A stretch of 64,000 nt of DNA. Origin: Prado023 sp963747335. Its GTDB lineage: Bacteria; Actinomycetota; Actinomycetes; S36-B12; CAIYMF01. Shown here piece by piece: positions 29,560-39,054 of this stretch (position 1 is the first letter of the stretch; each line of letters starts with the position of its first letter). The stretch spans positions 310,001-374,000 of the forward strand of contig CAVVEV010000012.1 of the NCBI GenBank assembly GCA_963747335.1. The letters are read 5' to 3'. Made by a program: the position numbers and the translations under genes. A model generated the notes under the pieces. The model ran no database searches. It saw nothing but the letters and a program-made list of their open reading frames with translations, and was not told the origin of the DNA.

Positions 29560-30141
29560 TCAGGCCGCGGACGCCGACCGCTCCGCTCGCCAGCGGCCGA
29601 TCCTGCGGATCGCGGCAACCGCCCACCAGGCAAGCCCCACAAGGATCACCACGGCGATCAGGGGTGCGAGCAGCGCCGCGAGGGCGAGGCCGAGGGAGAA
29701 GCCGTCCTCGACGACGCTGGCCACCGGTCCGCCCACTCCCGCTGTGGAGACGTTGATGACCGGCCTCGCGGCAGCCTTCGTGGAGTGCACGCCCAGTGCC
29801 GTCAGGAGGCCCAGGATGACCGCGAGCGCCTGGGCCCACTGCCACTCGGCGCCCGCCGCCGCCGCGGCGAACAGCACGGCGCCCGACGCCGGACGGATGA
29901 ACGTCTGGATGGCGTCATTGACCGAGTCGACCGCAGGGATCTTGTCGGCCAGGAGCTCCACTGCCAGCAGGATCCCGATGATGATCAGTGCCGGCGTGGT
30001 GCCGAGGATGTCATAGGGATCGCCGAAGCTGATGACGTCGAAGCGCACCAGGAGCCCCGCGACCATCAACGGGATGAAGGCGTTCAGGCCTGCCGCCACG
30101 GCCAGGCCGAGGCCGGTGATGAGGATCGTGGCTCCGTCCAT
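29560..30141 (-). CDS. DUF4126 membrane protein
   Basis: A 193-residue membrane protein of the DUF4126 family with about five TMs: GLGLAVAAGLNAFIPLMVAGLL at the start, ALIIIGILLAVELLADKIPAVDSVNDAI, and AAGAEWQWAQALAVILGLLTALGVH. Function is unknown. The ATG start is exactly 6 bases after TACCGT (30148-30153) with no Shine-Dalgarno site, indicating a leaderless mRNA. It is upstream of purS on the same strand (92-base gap). Confidence 0.82.
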   Translation of the reverse strand: MDGATILITGLGLAVAAGLNAFIPLMVAGLLVRFDVISFGDPYDILGTTPALIIIGILLAVELLADKIPAVDSVNDAIQTFIRPASGAVLFAAAAAGAEWQWAQALAVILGLLTALGVHSTKAAARPVINVSTAGVGGPVASVVEDGFSLGLALAALLAPLIAVVILVGLAWWAVAAIRRIGRWRAERSASAA

Positions 30142-30253
30142 GGGCCAACGGTAAGCGCTGGGCGCCCCTCAGTGCACGCGGCCCATCAGCGCGGCGATCC
30201 GCCGCGACATCGCCATCATCAGGATGCCGAACCCGATCGCACCGCGGACTCCG

Positions 30254-31477
30254 CTACTGGTCAGCCGGCACCTGAGGGGCGCGCCCGCCCATCGAGGAGA
30301 ACAGCTGGCCGGCCTCGGCGGCGTCCCACTTGATGACCCACTGACCGTTCTCCCAGTGGTCGGTGTCGTCGATCGGCACGGTCGTGACCTCACCGCTCCC
30401 GGACGCGATCCGACCCATTCCGAGCCCGAACGCCCCCAGGTCGAACAGGCCCGTGCCGTTGTCCACGAGCACCGAGCTGAGCATCGCGTTCACGACCGCC
30501 CACTGCCGGAAGGGGTTGACCAGGGTCTGCCAGCTGAGCATCTCATCGACCATCAGGGCCATGTACTGGCGCTGACGCTCGATGCGACCGAGGTCACCCT
30601 TGGGGTCGGCGTAGCGCATCCGGACCCAGGCCAGGGCGTCCCCACCGTCCAGGGTCTGGCACCCGGCCTCGACGTCCAGCCCGCTGTTCTCGTCGGAGAT
30701 GGCCTCCTCGAAGCAGACATCGATACCGCCGACCGCATCGGTCAGCTCCACGATCCCGCCCATGCCGACCTCCATGTAGCGGTCGACATGCAGGCCCGTG
30801 TTGTACTCGATGGTCTGGCTCAGCAGGGGCGCCCCGCCGTAGGAGTACGCGGCATTGATCTTGCCGCCACGGTCCTCGACCGCGGTGCCGTCGGTCGCGG
30901 TGTGCGCGGGGATCGTCACCCAGGAGTCCCGCGGGATGGAGACCAGGGTCGGGGTCTGGCCGAGCTTCTGGTGGACCAGCATGATCGTGTCGGTGCGCTG
31001 GCCCTCGGTGTTTCCGGTGCGCAGCTCGCGCTGCTCCTTCTTGCTCAGGCCGTCGCGGCTGTCCGAGCCCACGAGCAGCCAGACGGTGCCATCCGTGTCA
31101 GCGATCGGGGTCGGCGACACGGCCTCGACCTTGTCCAGTGAGACCGCGGCGTAGACCACCAGTGCACCCAGCCACAGGACATAGGCCACCGCAGCCCACT
31201 TCAGGATCCGCCAGATCGACCAGCGCCTGCGGCGTCGGGGAGGACTCGGCCGGGCGATGGTGGGCTGGGGCGGGGAGCTGGGGGCCGCCCCTGCTGCGCG
31301 CGGCGCTCCGCTCGCCACAGCGGCGCCCACAGCCACGACCGCAGCCACCTCCGGGGACATCTCCGCCGGCATCTCCGCCGCCTGAGCGGCAGCCCCACCG
31401 CCGTCGACCGCCTGGTCCTCGCGCTGCGCGGCCCACGAGCCGTTGGGCAGCCGTCGGTAGAGGGTGGAGCCGGTCAC
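30254..31477 (-). CDS. LytR-CpsA-Psr (LCP) family cell-wall ligase
   Basis: About 407 residues. An N-terminal cytoplasmic, Pro/Ala-rich region ends in RRRRRWSIWR and is followed by a TM at about 92-113. The extracellular LCP domain has LLVGSDSRDGLSKKEQRELRTGNTEGQRTDTIMLVH and GGKINAAYSYGG, containing the conserved Arg and Asp residues that bind polyprenyl-pyrophosphate substrates. LCP enzymes attach teichoic acids, capsule or arabinogalactan to peptidoglycan. The GTG at 31477 is chosen because a longer reading would run into the divergent pgm gene; CATCAT lies 6 bases upstream. Confidence 0.9.
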   Translation of the reverse strand: MTGSTLYRRLPNGSWAAQREDQAVDGGGAAAQAAEMPAEMSPEVAAVVAVGAAVASGAPRAAGAAPSSPPQPTIARPSPPRRRRRWSIWRILKWAAVAYVLWLGALVVYAAVSLDKVEAVSPTPIADTDGTVWLLVGSDSRDGLSKKEQRELRTGNTEGQRTDTIMLVHQKLGQTPTLVSIPRDSWVTIPAHTATDGTAVEDRGGKINAAYSYGGAPLLSQTIEYNTGLHVDRYMEVGMGGIVELTDAVGGIDVCFEEAISDENSGLDVEAGCQTLDGGDALAWVRMRYADPKGDLGRIERQRQYMALMVDEMLSWQTLVNPFRQWAVVNAMLSSVLVDNGTGLFDLGAFGLGMGRIASGSGEVTTVPIDDTDHWENGQWVIKWDAAEAGQLFSSMGGRAPQVPADQ

Positions 31478-31628
31478 CGGCCAATGATGACATGGGAGAG
31501 CGCCCTCTCCGAGCAGATCCACCATCCACCAGGAAGCCGGGCATCGCTCACCGCGCCGCGCAGGGGTCGGCGTCAATACTCTGGGGGTCCGTGCGTGGCC
31601 CGCTGCCACCACGCCACCAGGAGGTGCC

Positions 31629-33269
<1,641 letters not shown>

Positions 33270-33331
33270 GGGAGCCGGCCGAGGGCACCGACGCACACGA
33301 GTATGGGAGGGCAAAGCACCCCCAACGGTCC

Positions 33332-33360
33332 TGTAACGCGGAGGTCCGCGGCGGGAACAT
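33332..33360 (+). promoter_or_regulatory. Putative promoter of the ECF sigma gene
   Basis: TGTAAC (33332-33337), 17-base spacer and GAACAT (33355-33360) are followed after 6 bases by the ATG of the sigma gene. The -35 TGTAAC is unlike the housekeeping boxes elsewhere in the window, so self-activation by the ECF factor is possible. Confidence 0.35.
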
Positions 33361-33366
33361 AGGGGT

Positions 33367-33990
33367 ATGGGCACCCTTCAGCTCCAGGACGAGTGGTTGA
33401 CCGACCTCTTCGGACGGCACTCCCGGGCGGTTCTGGCCTACGCGCGTCGTCGGCTGGACTCCGCGGAGGACGCCGAGGACGTGGTGGTGGAGGTCTTCGC
33501 AACCGCCTGGCGACGCCGGGAGGCAGTGCCCGAGGAGGCGCTGCCCTGGCTGTACGCAACCGCGGGCAACGTGATCGCCCACGTGATCCGCACCGACTCC
33601 CGACGCACCCGGCTCGGGGCCAGGCTGGCCACGGTACGTCCACTGCACACCACGGAGGACGACCCCACCCAACAGGTGGTCGACGCCAGCGCCGCCCACG
33701 ATGTGGTAGCTGCCGCCCTGGATGACCTCTCGGAGTCCGACGCCGAGCTCCTGCGCCTCTGGGCCTGGGAGCAGCTCGAGCCAGCGGAGATCGCCGAGGT
33801 CCTCGGGTGCTCCCCGGGCACAGCCCGCACGCGGATGCACCGGGCACGGGCTCGGCTGCGCGAGGCCCTGGTCCAACGCGGGGTCAACGGCCCCGGGGTC
33901 GACGGCCCGGGCACGCAACCACCTGCGGAGGCTGCCACCTCCCCCGACACTCCCCTGACCACCACCCACGGCTCGGAGGCCACCCGATGA
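33367..33990 (+). CDS. ECF-type RNA polymerase sigma factor
   Basis: A 207-residue sigma-70 family protein with only region 2 (about 8-75, LFGRHSRAVLAYARRRLDSAEDAEDVVVEVFATAWRR) and region 4 (about 115-165, LSESDAELLRLWAWEQLEPAEIAEVLGCSPGTARTRMHRARARLR), the ECF layout. A disordered Gly/Pro/Thr-rich tail of about 40 residues follows. Its stop overlaps the start of the DUF4349 protein (ATGA), the position normally held by an anti-sigma factor. The start is 6 bases after a GAACAT box, suggesting a leaderless transcript. Confidence 0.92.
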   Translation: MGTLQLQDEWLTDLFGRHSRAVLAYARRRLDSAEDAEDVVVEVFATAWRRREAVPEEALPWLYATAGNVIAHVIRTDSRRTRLGARLATVRPLHTTEDDPTQQVVDASAAHDVVAAALDDLSESDAELLRLWAWEQLEPAEIAEVLGCSPGTARTRMHRARARLREALVQRGVNGPGVDGPGTQPPAEAATSPDTPLTTTHGSEATR

Positions 33991-35288
33991 ACACCCAGAG
34001 CACCGAGGACCGCGCGGACGAGGCCCTGCGCGCCCTGCTCAGCCAGGTCGATCCCGAGGTCGGCGCGCCCCAGCCCGAGACGGCACACCTGCTGGACCGT
34101 GTCCGGGCAGCTGCAGCCGTCGAGGAGTCACCTGCGGCAGTCGGCGCAGCAGAGCAGCCCGCCACCCCGCCCACCTCTCTGAGCTCGCACCCCACCTTCC
34201 TGGCCCGCCACTGGCAGGGGATGCTGATGGCAGCCGCCGGCGTCGCGACGCTCGCGCTGGCTGCGGGCACCGTCCTGCCCGGCCTGACCGCGAGCAGCGG
34301 CTCGGACTCGACTGCCAGCATCGGCGTCTCGGACTCCTCAGGCGGCGGAGAGTCGCTGGCAGGAGTGGACAAGGCCACCTCTGTCGACGGCAGCGTCGCC
34401 GGCCCCGAGGCACAGCGCGACACGGCCGTGTCCTCGGAGGCCGTGAGCCCCAACACCGCCGTCCCGGGTGCCGACGCGACCGAGGAGGCCCTGGTCCGCT
34501 CCGGTTCCGTGCTGGTCGGCACCGAGGATCCCGAGGCCGCTCGCGACGCCTTCGTGGCGACCATCCTGGCCATGGGCGGCCGGGTCACCTCGGAGTCCGT
34601 GGTGACCGATGGCGGTGGTGGGGTGCAGCCCTACGGCCCCGAGGTTGCCGTGTCCCGCGACATGGGCATGAGCTACCCGTACCCGTGGTACCCGACCGGT
34701 CCCGGCATCTGGCTCACCGTCCAGGTCCCGGTGGATGACTACGACGAGGCCATGGAGGCCGCGCGCGACGCCGGCGAGGTCGTGCAGATGCAGCAGTCCA
34801 CCTACGACGTCGGTGCGCAGGTCGCCGATGTGGACGCGCGCATCAAGGCGCTGGAGGCGTCGCTCGTCCGGCTGACCTCGCTGATGGACGAGGCCACGGA
34901 CATCACCGACGTGATCACCCTCGAGCAGGCCATCTCCCAGCGGCAGTCCGAGCTCGACGCCCTGCGGGCCCAGCAGCGCGACCTGGCCAACCAGACGGCC
35001 ATGTCGGCGATCAGCCTGACCCTGATGAGCCCGCAGGACGCACAGAACTCGGTGGACCCCCAGCCGCAGCGGACATGGTGGGAGTCGTTCCTCGAGGGAC
35101 TGTCGCAGTTCTGGAGCTGGTTCGGCCAGGCGCTGCTGATCATCTCGCCGCTGCTGATCGCCTTCGGGATCATCGCGTGGGTCCGTCGGCGGCGCGAGCA
35201 CCGGGCAGCGTCGACGACCTCGCGGATGTCGCCCGCGCCGAGTGCGTCGGGCTCAGGGCCCACGGCTCCGGTGGATCCGACCGGCTGA
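33987..35288 (+). CDS. DUF4349 membrane protein in anti-sigma position
   Basis: A 433-residue protein: a cytoplasmic N-terminal part of about 75 residues (EDRADEALRALLSQVDPEVG...), a TM at about 78-100, a Ser/Gly/Thr-rich extracellular linker, then the DUF4349 domain with a coiled coil (VADVDARIKALEASLVRLTSLMDEATDITDVITLEQAISQRQSELDALRAQQ), and a second TM followed by RRRREH. DUF4349 proteins are usually lipoproteins or single-pass membrane proteins of unknown role. The four-base overlap with the ECF gene strongly suggests it regulates that sigma factor. No zinc-binding anti-sigma motif is present. Confidence 0.85.
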   Translation: MNTQSTEDRADEALRALLSQVDPEVGAPQPETAHLLDRVRAAAAVEESPAAVGAAEQPATPPTSLSSHPTFLARHWQGMLMAAAGVATLALAAGTVLPGLTASSGSDSTASIGVSDSSGGGESLAGVDKATSVDGSVAGPEAQRDTAVSSEAVSPNTAVPGADATEEALVRSGSVLVGTEDPEAARDAFVATILAMGGRVTSESVVTDGGGGVQPYGPEVAVSRDMGMSYPYPWYPTGPGIWLTVQVPVDDYDEAMEAARDAGEVVQMQQSTYDVGAQVADVDARIKALEASLVRLTSLMDEATDITDVITLEQAISQRQSELDALRAQQRDLANQTAMSAISLTLMSPQDAQNSVDPQPQRTWWESFLEGLSQFWSWFGQALLIISPLLIAFGIIAWVRRRREHRAASTTSRMSPAPSASGSGPTAPVDPTG

Positions 35289-35292
35289 GCGC

Positions 35293-35355
35293 CCCCTCGA
35301 CCCGGTGCCGGGCATGACGAAGGCCCGTCGCCGGGTCGAGGGGTGACGGGCCTTC
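35293..35355. repeat. Two interleaved perfect inverted repeats (terminator or pseudoknot)
   Basis: Arm A (CCCCTCGACCCGG, 35293-35305) pairs with A' (35331-35343); arm B (GAAGGCCCGTC, 35319-35329) pairs with B' (35345-35355). Order is A-B-A'-B', so the 13- and 11-base-pair stems cannot both form except as a pseudoknot. It lies between the convergent DUF4349 and thioredoxin genes and probably ends transcription. Confidence 0.7.
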
Positions 35356-35433
35356 GCCGTGCGGCGTCCCGGCCCGTGTCGGGGGCCAGCGGACGATCCG
35401 CCCGAAACCTGTGCGGTCCGGGCATCTGCGACG

Positions 35434-35805
35434 TTACTGCGCGTTGCCCTTCTGGGCGGCGATTTCGGCGCGGACCTCGTCCATGTCGAGGCCTCGAACG
35501 GCGTCGATGACCTGCTCGAGCGCCGGCGCCGGCAGGGCTCCGGGCTGGGCGAAGACGAGCACTCCCTCGCGGAACGCCATCAGCGTCGGGATCGAGGTGA
35601 TCTGGGCGGCGGCGGCCAGGGCCTGCTCGGCCTCCGTGTCGACCTTGCCGAACACCACGTCGGTGTGCGTCTGCGAGGCGGACTCGTACACGGGGGCGAA
35701 GTTGCGGCACGGGCCGCACCATGAGGCCCAGAAGTCGACCAGGACGATGTCATTGCCCAGGACGGTCGACTCGAAGTCCGTGGCGGTCAGGGTCACGCTT
35801 GCCAT
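35434..35805 (-). CDS. trxA: Thioredoxin
   Basis: A 123-residue thioredoxin with active site WCGPC (cysteines 30 and 33) in VLVDFWASWCGPCR and the cis-proline in SIPTLMAF. Its C-terminus (GLDMDEVRAEIAAQKGNAQ) is slightly extended. It reduces protein disulfides. AAGGA precedes the ATG. Upstream, facing the divergent spermidine-synthase-like gene, is a CsoR-like palindrome that may control it. No thioredoxin reductase gene is nearby. Confidence 0.96.
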   Translation of the reverse strand: MASVTLTATDFESTVLGNDIVLVDFWASWCGPCRNFAPVYESASQTHTDVVFGKVDTEAEQALAAAAQITSIPTLMAFREGVLVFAQPGALPAPALEQVIDAVRGLDMDEVRAEIAAQKGNAQ

Positions 35806-35847
35806 GTCAGTTTCCTTGCACTCGGCGGTGGGTTCATCGTCGGGTGT

Positions 35848-35863
35848 ATACCCCGGTAGGTAT
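35848..35863. promoter_or_regulatory. CsoR/CstR-like operator upstream of trxA
   Basis: ATACCCCGGTAGGTAT has inverted ATACC/GGTAT arms around six bases, resembling the G+C-centred, TA-flanked operators of CsoR-family copper or persulfide repressors. It lies 43 bases upstream of the thioredoxin start. No CsoR gene is in the window. Confidence 0.3.
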
Positions 35864-35939
35864 GCAACCACACCTGGTGGCCGGGATATTCCGCCACGAC
35901 ACACCGGCCCGCCGCCTAGCTCATGGACAATGGCCAGCC

Positions 35940-36791
35940 ATGGGACGTCGGGCACTTCGCGGCACCGTGACGTGCCCCGTCGCCAGCGGCGAGGCGACGC
36001 TCGTGCCCGATCCGGACCTCCCCGATGGCTGGATGCTGCTCATCGAGGGCACCCAGCAGTCCCACGTGGACCTCGCCGACCCGACCCGTCTGGTGTTCGA
36101 GTACATGCGCCGCATCGGGCACGTCATCGACCTGCTCCCCCCGGGCCCCCTGCGGGTGGTCCACCTCGGGGGTGGGGCGATGGCCCTGGCCCGCTACGCC
36201 AGCGCAACCCGGCCCCGGACCCGCAACCTCGTCGTCGAGCACGACGCCGCGCTGGTCGAGCTGGTGCGCGCGCACCTGCCGTGGCCACGGGAGTACCAGA
36301 TCCGGGTGCGCACCACGGAGGCCCGCGCCACTCTGGAGATGCTTCCCGACGAGTCGGCCGACCTGATCATCCTCGACGTGTTCGCCAGCGCCCGGACCCC
36401 GGGCAACCTCACGTCCGTCGAGGCCTTCGGCCATGTCCGTCGCACGCTCACCCCGAGCGGCACCCTCGTGGCCAACATCGCCGACGAGAACCCCCTGACC
36501 TACGCCCGCCGATACGTGGCCGGCGTGCGGGCCACCTTCGACCGTGTCGCCGTGGCTGCCGAGCCGGCCGTCCTGCGCGGGCGCCGGTTCGGGAACCTGG
36601 TCGTCGTCGCCCAGTCACCCTGGGCCGAGCCCCTGGACATCACGGCGCTGACCCGGCGCAGTGCCGGCGACCCGTGGCCGGCGCGTGTCCTGCACGGCGC
36701 GGAGCTCGAGGCCTTCGTCGGCGACCACCTGCCGTTCACCGATGCCACCGCGACGGGCTCGCCGGAGCCCCCCTCCGGGGTCTTCGGCTGA
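35940..36791 (+). CDS. Spermidine synthase-like methyltransferase-fold protein
   Basis: A 283-residue protein of the spermidine-synthase branch of the SAM-methyltransferase fold. The nucleotide-binding motif appears as VVHLGGGAMALARY, the acidic loop as NLVVEHDAALVELV, and a core strand as ADLIILDVFASAR. It lacks the canonical GGGDG of true aminopropyltransferases (LGGGAMA instead), so it may not make polyamine. Actinobacterial annotation often calls these fused MFS/spermidine synthase relatives; here no membrane part exists. The ATG at 35940 has no Shine-Dalgarno site; GACAAT lies 8 bases upstream. Confidence 0.75.
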   Translation: MGRRALRGTVTCPVASGEATLVPDPDLPDGWMLLIEGTQQSHVDLADPTRLVFEYMRRIGHVIDLLPPGPLRVVHLGGGAMALARYASATRPRTRNLVVEHDAALVELVRAHLPWPREYQIRVRTTEARATLEMLPDESADLIILDVFASARTPGNLTSVEAFGHVRRTLTPSGTLVANIADENPLTYARRYVAGVRATFDRVAVAAEPAVLRGRRFGNLVVVAQSPWAEPLDITALTRRSAGDPWPARVLHGAELEAFVGDHLPFTDATATGSPEPPSGVFG

Positions 36792-36864
36792 GGCGCCGGC
36801 GTCCGCTCCTGTGGTGGTCCATCTGGTCGGTCCAACCGACCGGATCGACCACCAGCACCGGGGC

Positions 36865-37986
36865 TCAGCGCAGCTCGAGGTACATGATCGTGGTCCCCTG
36901 CGACTCACCGGTCGGCGACAGCGCGTAGCCCGGGATGGTCCCGAGGGGCACGTAGCCCAGGCCGCAGTAGAACTCCTCCTCCGGGCCGCCGGCGACGCAG
37001 TCCAGCGTCAGCAGGGTGAACCCGCGATCCCGGGCCTCGGCCGCGGCGGCGTCCATGAGTCGGGTGGCCACACCACGGCGCCGGTCGGCGGAGTGCACCA
37101 TCAGCTTGCTGAGCTCGGCCCGGTGCGGCTGGTTCGGCGCCACCGCAGGGTTCAACGAGACGGTGCCGACGACCTCGCCCTCGTCGCGGGCCACGAGCAG
37201 GACGCGCCGACCCGAGTCCACATCGTGAGCCTGGGCACGCCACCACGCGGCCCCGTCGGCAGCCGTGAAGGGGAGCATGAAGTTCACCCCTGCGCCGGAG
37301 GCCACCGCGTCCGCCACGATGTCCCCGAGCCGATCGCACAGGTCCGGGAAGTCAGCGGGGTCCAGCACGCCGATCGTGACCGAGTCCCCGGCATAGCGCT
37401 GCGGGTCGATGATCGACTGCCCGAAGGGGAAGTCGACGACCGGGCGCCAGACGGCGTCCGCACCCTGGATGAACAGGCTGAGCCGATCGACGTCGAAGGC
37501 CGCGCGGTAGGTCAGCAGGGCCTCGTGGGCCTGGTCGAGCCACTCCTCCTCGAGGTCATGGGCGACCGTCACGTGCGGGTGGTACGGGAAGCTCAGTGGC
37601 CGGTCCAGGGGGCCACGACGGACCGCGGCCTCCGCCGCGCGGACCTCGGGCTCACCCTCCACGATGGGGACGAACACCACCTGGGAGACCGGCCGGAAGG
37701 TGCCCGCCCCCTCGAGGACCAGCGGGAACGGCACCATCGAGGCCGCCTGGACCTGCAGGTGCGCCAGGATCTCGCCGAGGTGCTCCTCGTCGGCCACCTG
37801 CGTCGGTGGCACGAGGGTGATGTGCGCCACGATCGCGTGCGCGAGCGGGTCCCCGAACCGCTCACGGTAGGCACCCAACTCACTGAGGAACGGCTCCGGG
37901 ATGGGCAGGGCGACACCGATCGTCAGCGGCCAGTCCTGCGGCTCGGGGCCGAGGACGTCCGCGGGGACCACCGGTGCGACGCTCAT
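36865..37986 (-). CDS. 2H phosphodiesterase (LigT-like) fused to GNAT acetyltransferase
   Basis: A 373-residue two-domain protein. Residues 18-185 form a 2'-5' RNA ligase / 2H phosphodiesterase domain with both catalytic motifs, HITL (55-58) and HVTV (138-141). Residues 205-373 form a GNAT N-acetyltransferase with the acetyl-CoA loop RRRGVATRLM (302-311) and a C-terminal EEEFYCGLGYVPLG. Single-domain 2H proteins are common beside trpS in actinobacteria; the fused GNAT is unusual. The ATG overlaps the trpS stop by four bases. Substrates are unknown; an RNA-linked role fits the neighbour but is inference. Confidence 0.85.
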   Translation of the reverse strand: MSVAPVVPADVLGPEPQDWPLTIGVALPIPEPFLSELGAYRERFGDPLAHAIVAHITLVPPTQVADEEHLGEILAHLQVQAASMVPFPLVLEGAGTFRPVSQVVFVPIVEGEPEVRAAEAAVRRGPLDRPLSFPYHPHVTVAHDLEEEWLDQAHEALLTYRAAFDVDRLSLFIQGADAVWRPVVDFPFGQSIIDPQRYAGDSVTIGVLDPADFPDLCDRLGDIVADAVASGAGVNFMLPFTAADGAAWWRAQAHDVDSGRRVLLVARDEGEVVGTVSLNPAVAPNQPHRAELSKLMVHSADRRRGVATRLMDAAAAEARDRGFTLLTLDCVAGGPEEEFYCGLGYVPLGTIPGYALSPTGESQGTTIMYLELR

Positions 37987-38993
37987 CGGCCGGTCACGAA
38001 CCCCAGGTTCTGGTACACGTCGGCCAGCGTGGTGGCCGCCACCTCCCGCGCCCGGGTCGCACCCACGGCCATCTGGCGGTCGAGCTCAGCAGGGTCGCCC
38101 ATCAGCTCGGAGACGCGGGCCTGGAACGGCTCGGCGAAGGCCAGCACGGCTGCAGCGGCCTCCTTCTTCAGGTCGCCGTACATCCGCCCGGCGAACTCCG
38201 GCTCGACCTGCGCCACCGTGCGGCCGGTGTAGGCAGCGAGGATGGTCAGCAGGTTCGAGACCCCCGGCTTGGTCTGCGGATCGAAGCGCACCTCGGTGTC
38301 GGAGTCGGTGACCGCGGACTTGATCTTCTTCTCGATCGTGCGCAACGGGTCCAGGAGGAAGACGCAGCCTGCCGGCACGGACTTGCTCATCTTCGAGGTC
38401 GGGTCCGAGAGATCCACGATCTTGGCCGTGTCCTTGACGATCAGCGGCTCCGGCACGGTCAGCGTCTGGCCGAACCGACCGTTGAAGCGGATCGCCAGGT
38501 CGCGCGTCAGCTCAAGGTGCTGGCGCTGGTCCTCGCCGACGGGGACCCCGTTCGCTCGGTACAGCAGGATGTCGGCCGCCTGCAGGATCGGGTAGACGAA
38601 CAGCCCGACCGAGGTGCGCTCCGAGCCGGCCTTGGACGACTTGTCCTTGAACTGCGTCATGCGCCCTGCCTCCCCCATGCCCGTCAGGCAGGCCAGGACC
38701 CACTGGAGCTGGGTGTGCTCGGGCACGTGGCTCTGGACGAAGAGCGTGGAGACCTCGGGGTCGATCCCCGCGGCCACCAGCTGCGCGAACGCGACCCGGG
38801 TCCGGTGGTGCAGGGCGGCCGGATCATGCTCCACCGTGATGGCGTGCAGGTCCACGACGCAGTAGAAGCAGTCGTGGGTCTGCTGCAGCGGGACCCAGGT
38901 GCGCACCGCCCCCAGGTGGTTGCCGATGTGGAAGGAATCGGCGGTCGGCTGGATGCCGGACAGGATGCGCGGTCGCTCGGACATGGCCGACAT
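37983..38993 (-). CDS. trpS: Tryptophanyl-tRNA synthetase
   Basis: A 336-residue class I synthetase. The HIGH-type motif is HIGN (22-25) after GIQPTADSF, and the second signature is KMSKS in DPTSKMSKSVPAGC. Normal length for bacterial TrpRS. Two ATGs three codons apart (38993 and 38984) are possible; neither has a close Shine-Dalgarno site (GGGAG is 12 bases before the first). It is translationally coupled to the 2H/GNAT gene through an ATGA overlap. No trp leader peptide or T-box is seen upstream. Confidence 0.96.
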   Translation of the reverse strand: MSAMSERPRILSGIQPTADSFHIGNHLGAVRTWVPLQQTHDCFYCVVDLHAITVEHDPAALHHRTRVAFAQLVAAGIDPEVSTLFVQSHVPEHTQLQWVLACLTGMGEAGRMTQFKDKSSKAGSERTSVGLFVYPILQAADILLYRANGVPVGEDQRQHLELTRDLAIRFNGRFGQTLTVPEPLIVKDTAKIVDLSDPTSKMSKSVPAGCVFLLDPLRTIEKKIKSAVTDSDTEVRFDPQTKPGVSNLLTILAAYTGRTVAQVEPEFAGRMYGDLKKEAAAAVLAFAEPFQARVSELMGDPAELDRQMAVGATRAREVAATTLADVYQNLGFVTGR

Positions 38994-39054
38994 TGTCGCA
39001 AAGATCTCCCGGCATCCCGAACCGCTGGCCCTGGGCCGCCCCCGGCCGGGGGGA

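Noticed and set aside
30169..30253. Short minus-strand open frame ending MMAMSRRIAALMGRVH between the LCP and DUF4126 genes
   Set aside because: Only about 26 residues lie outside the LCP gene, with no ribosome-binding site and no family match; could be chance.
38994..39054. T-box or trp leader upstream of trpS
   Set aside because: Only 61 bases separate trpS from the CNNM gene end and no leader peptide or T-box core is visible.
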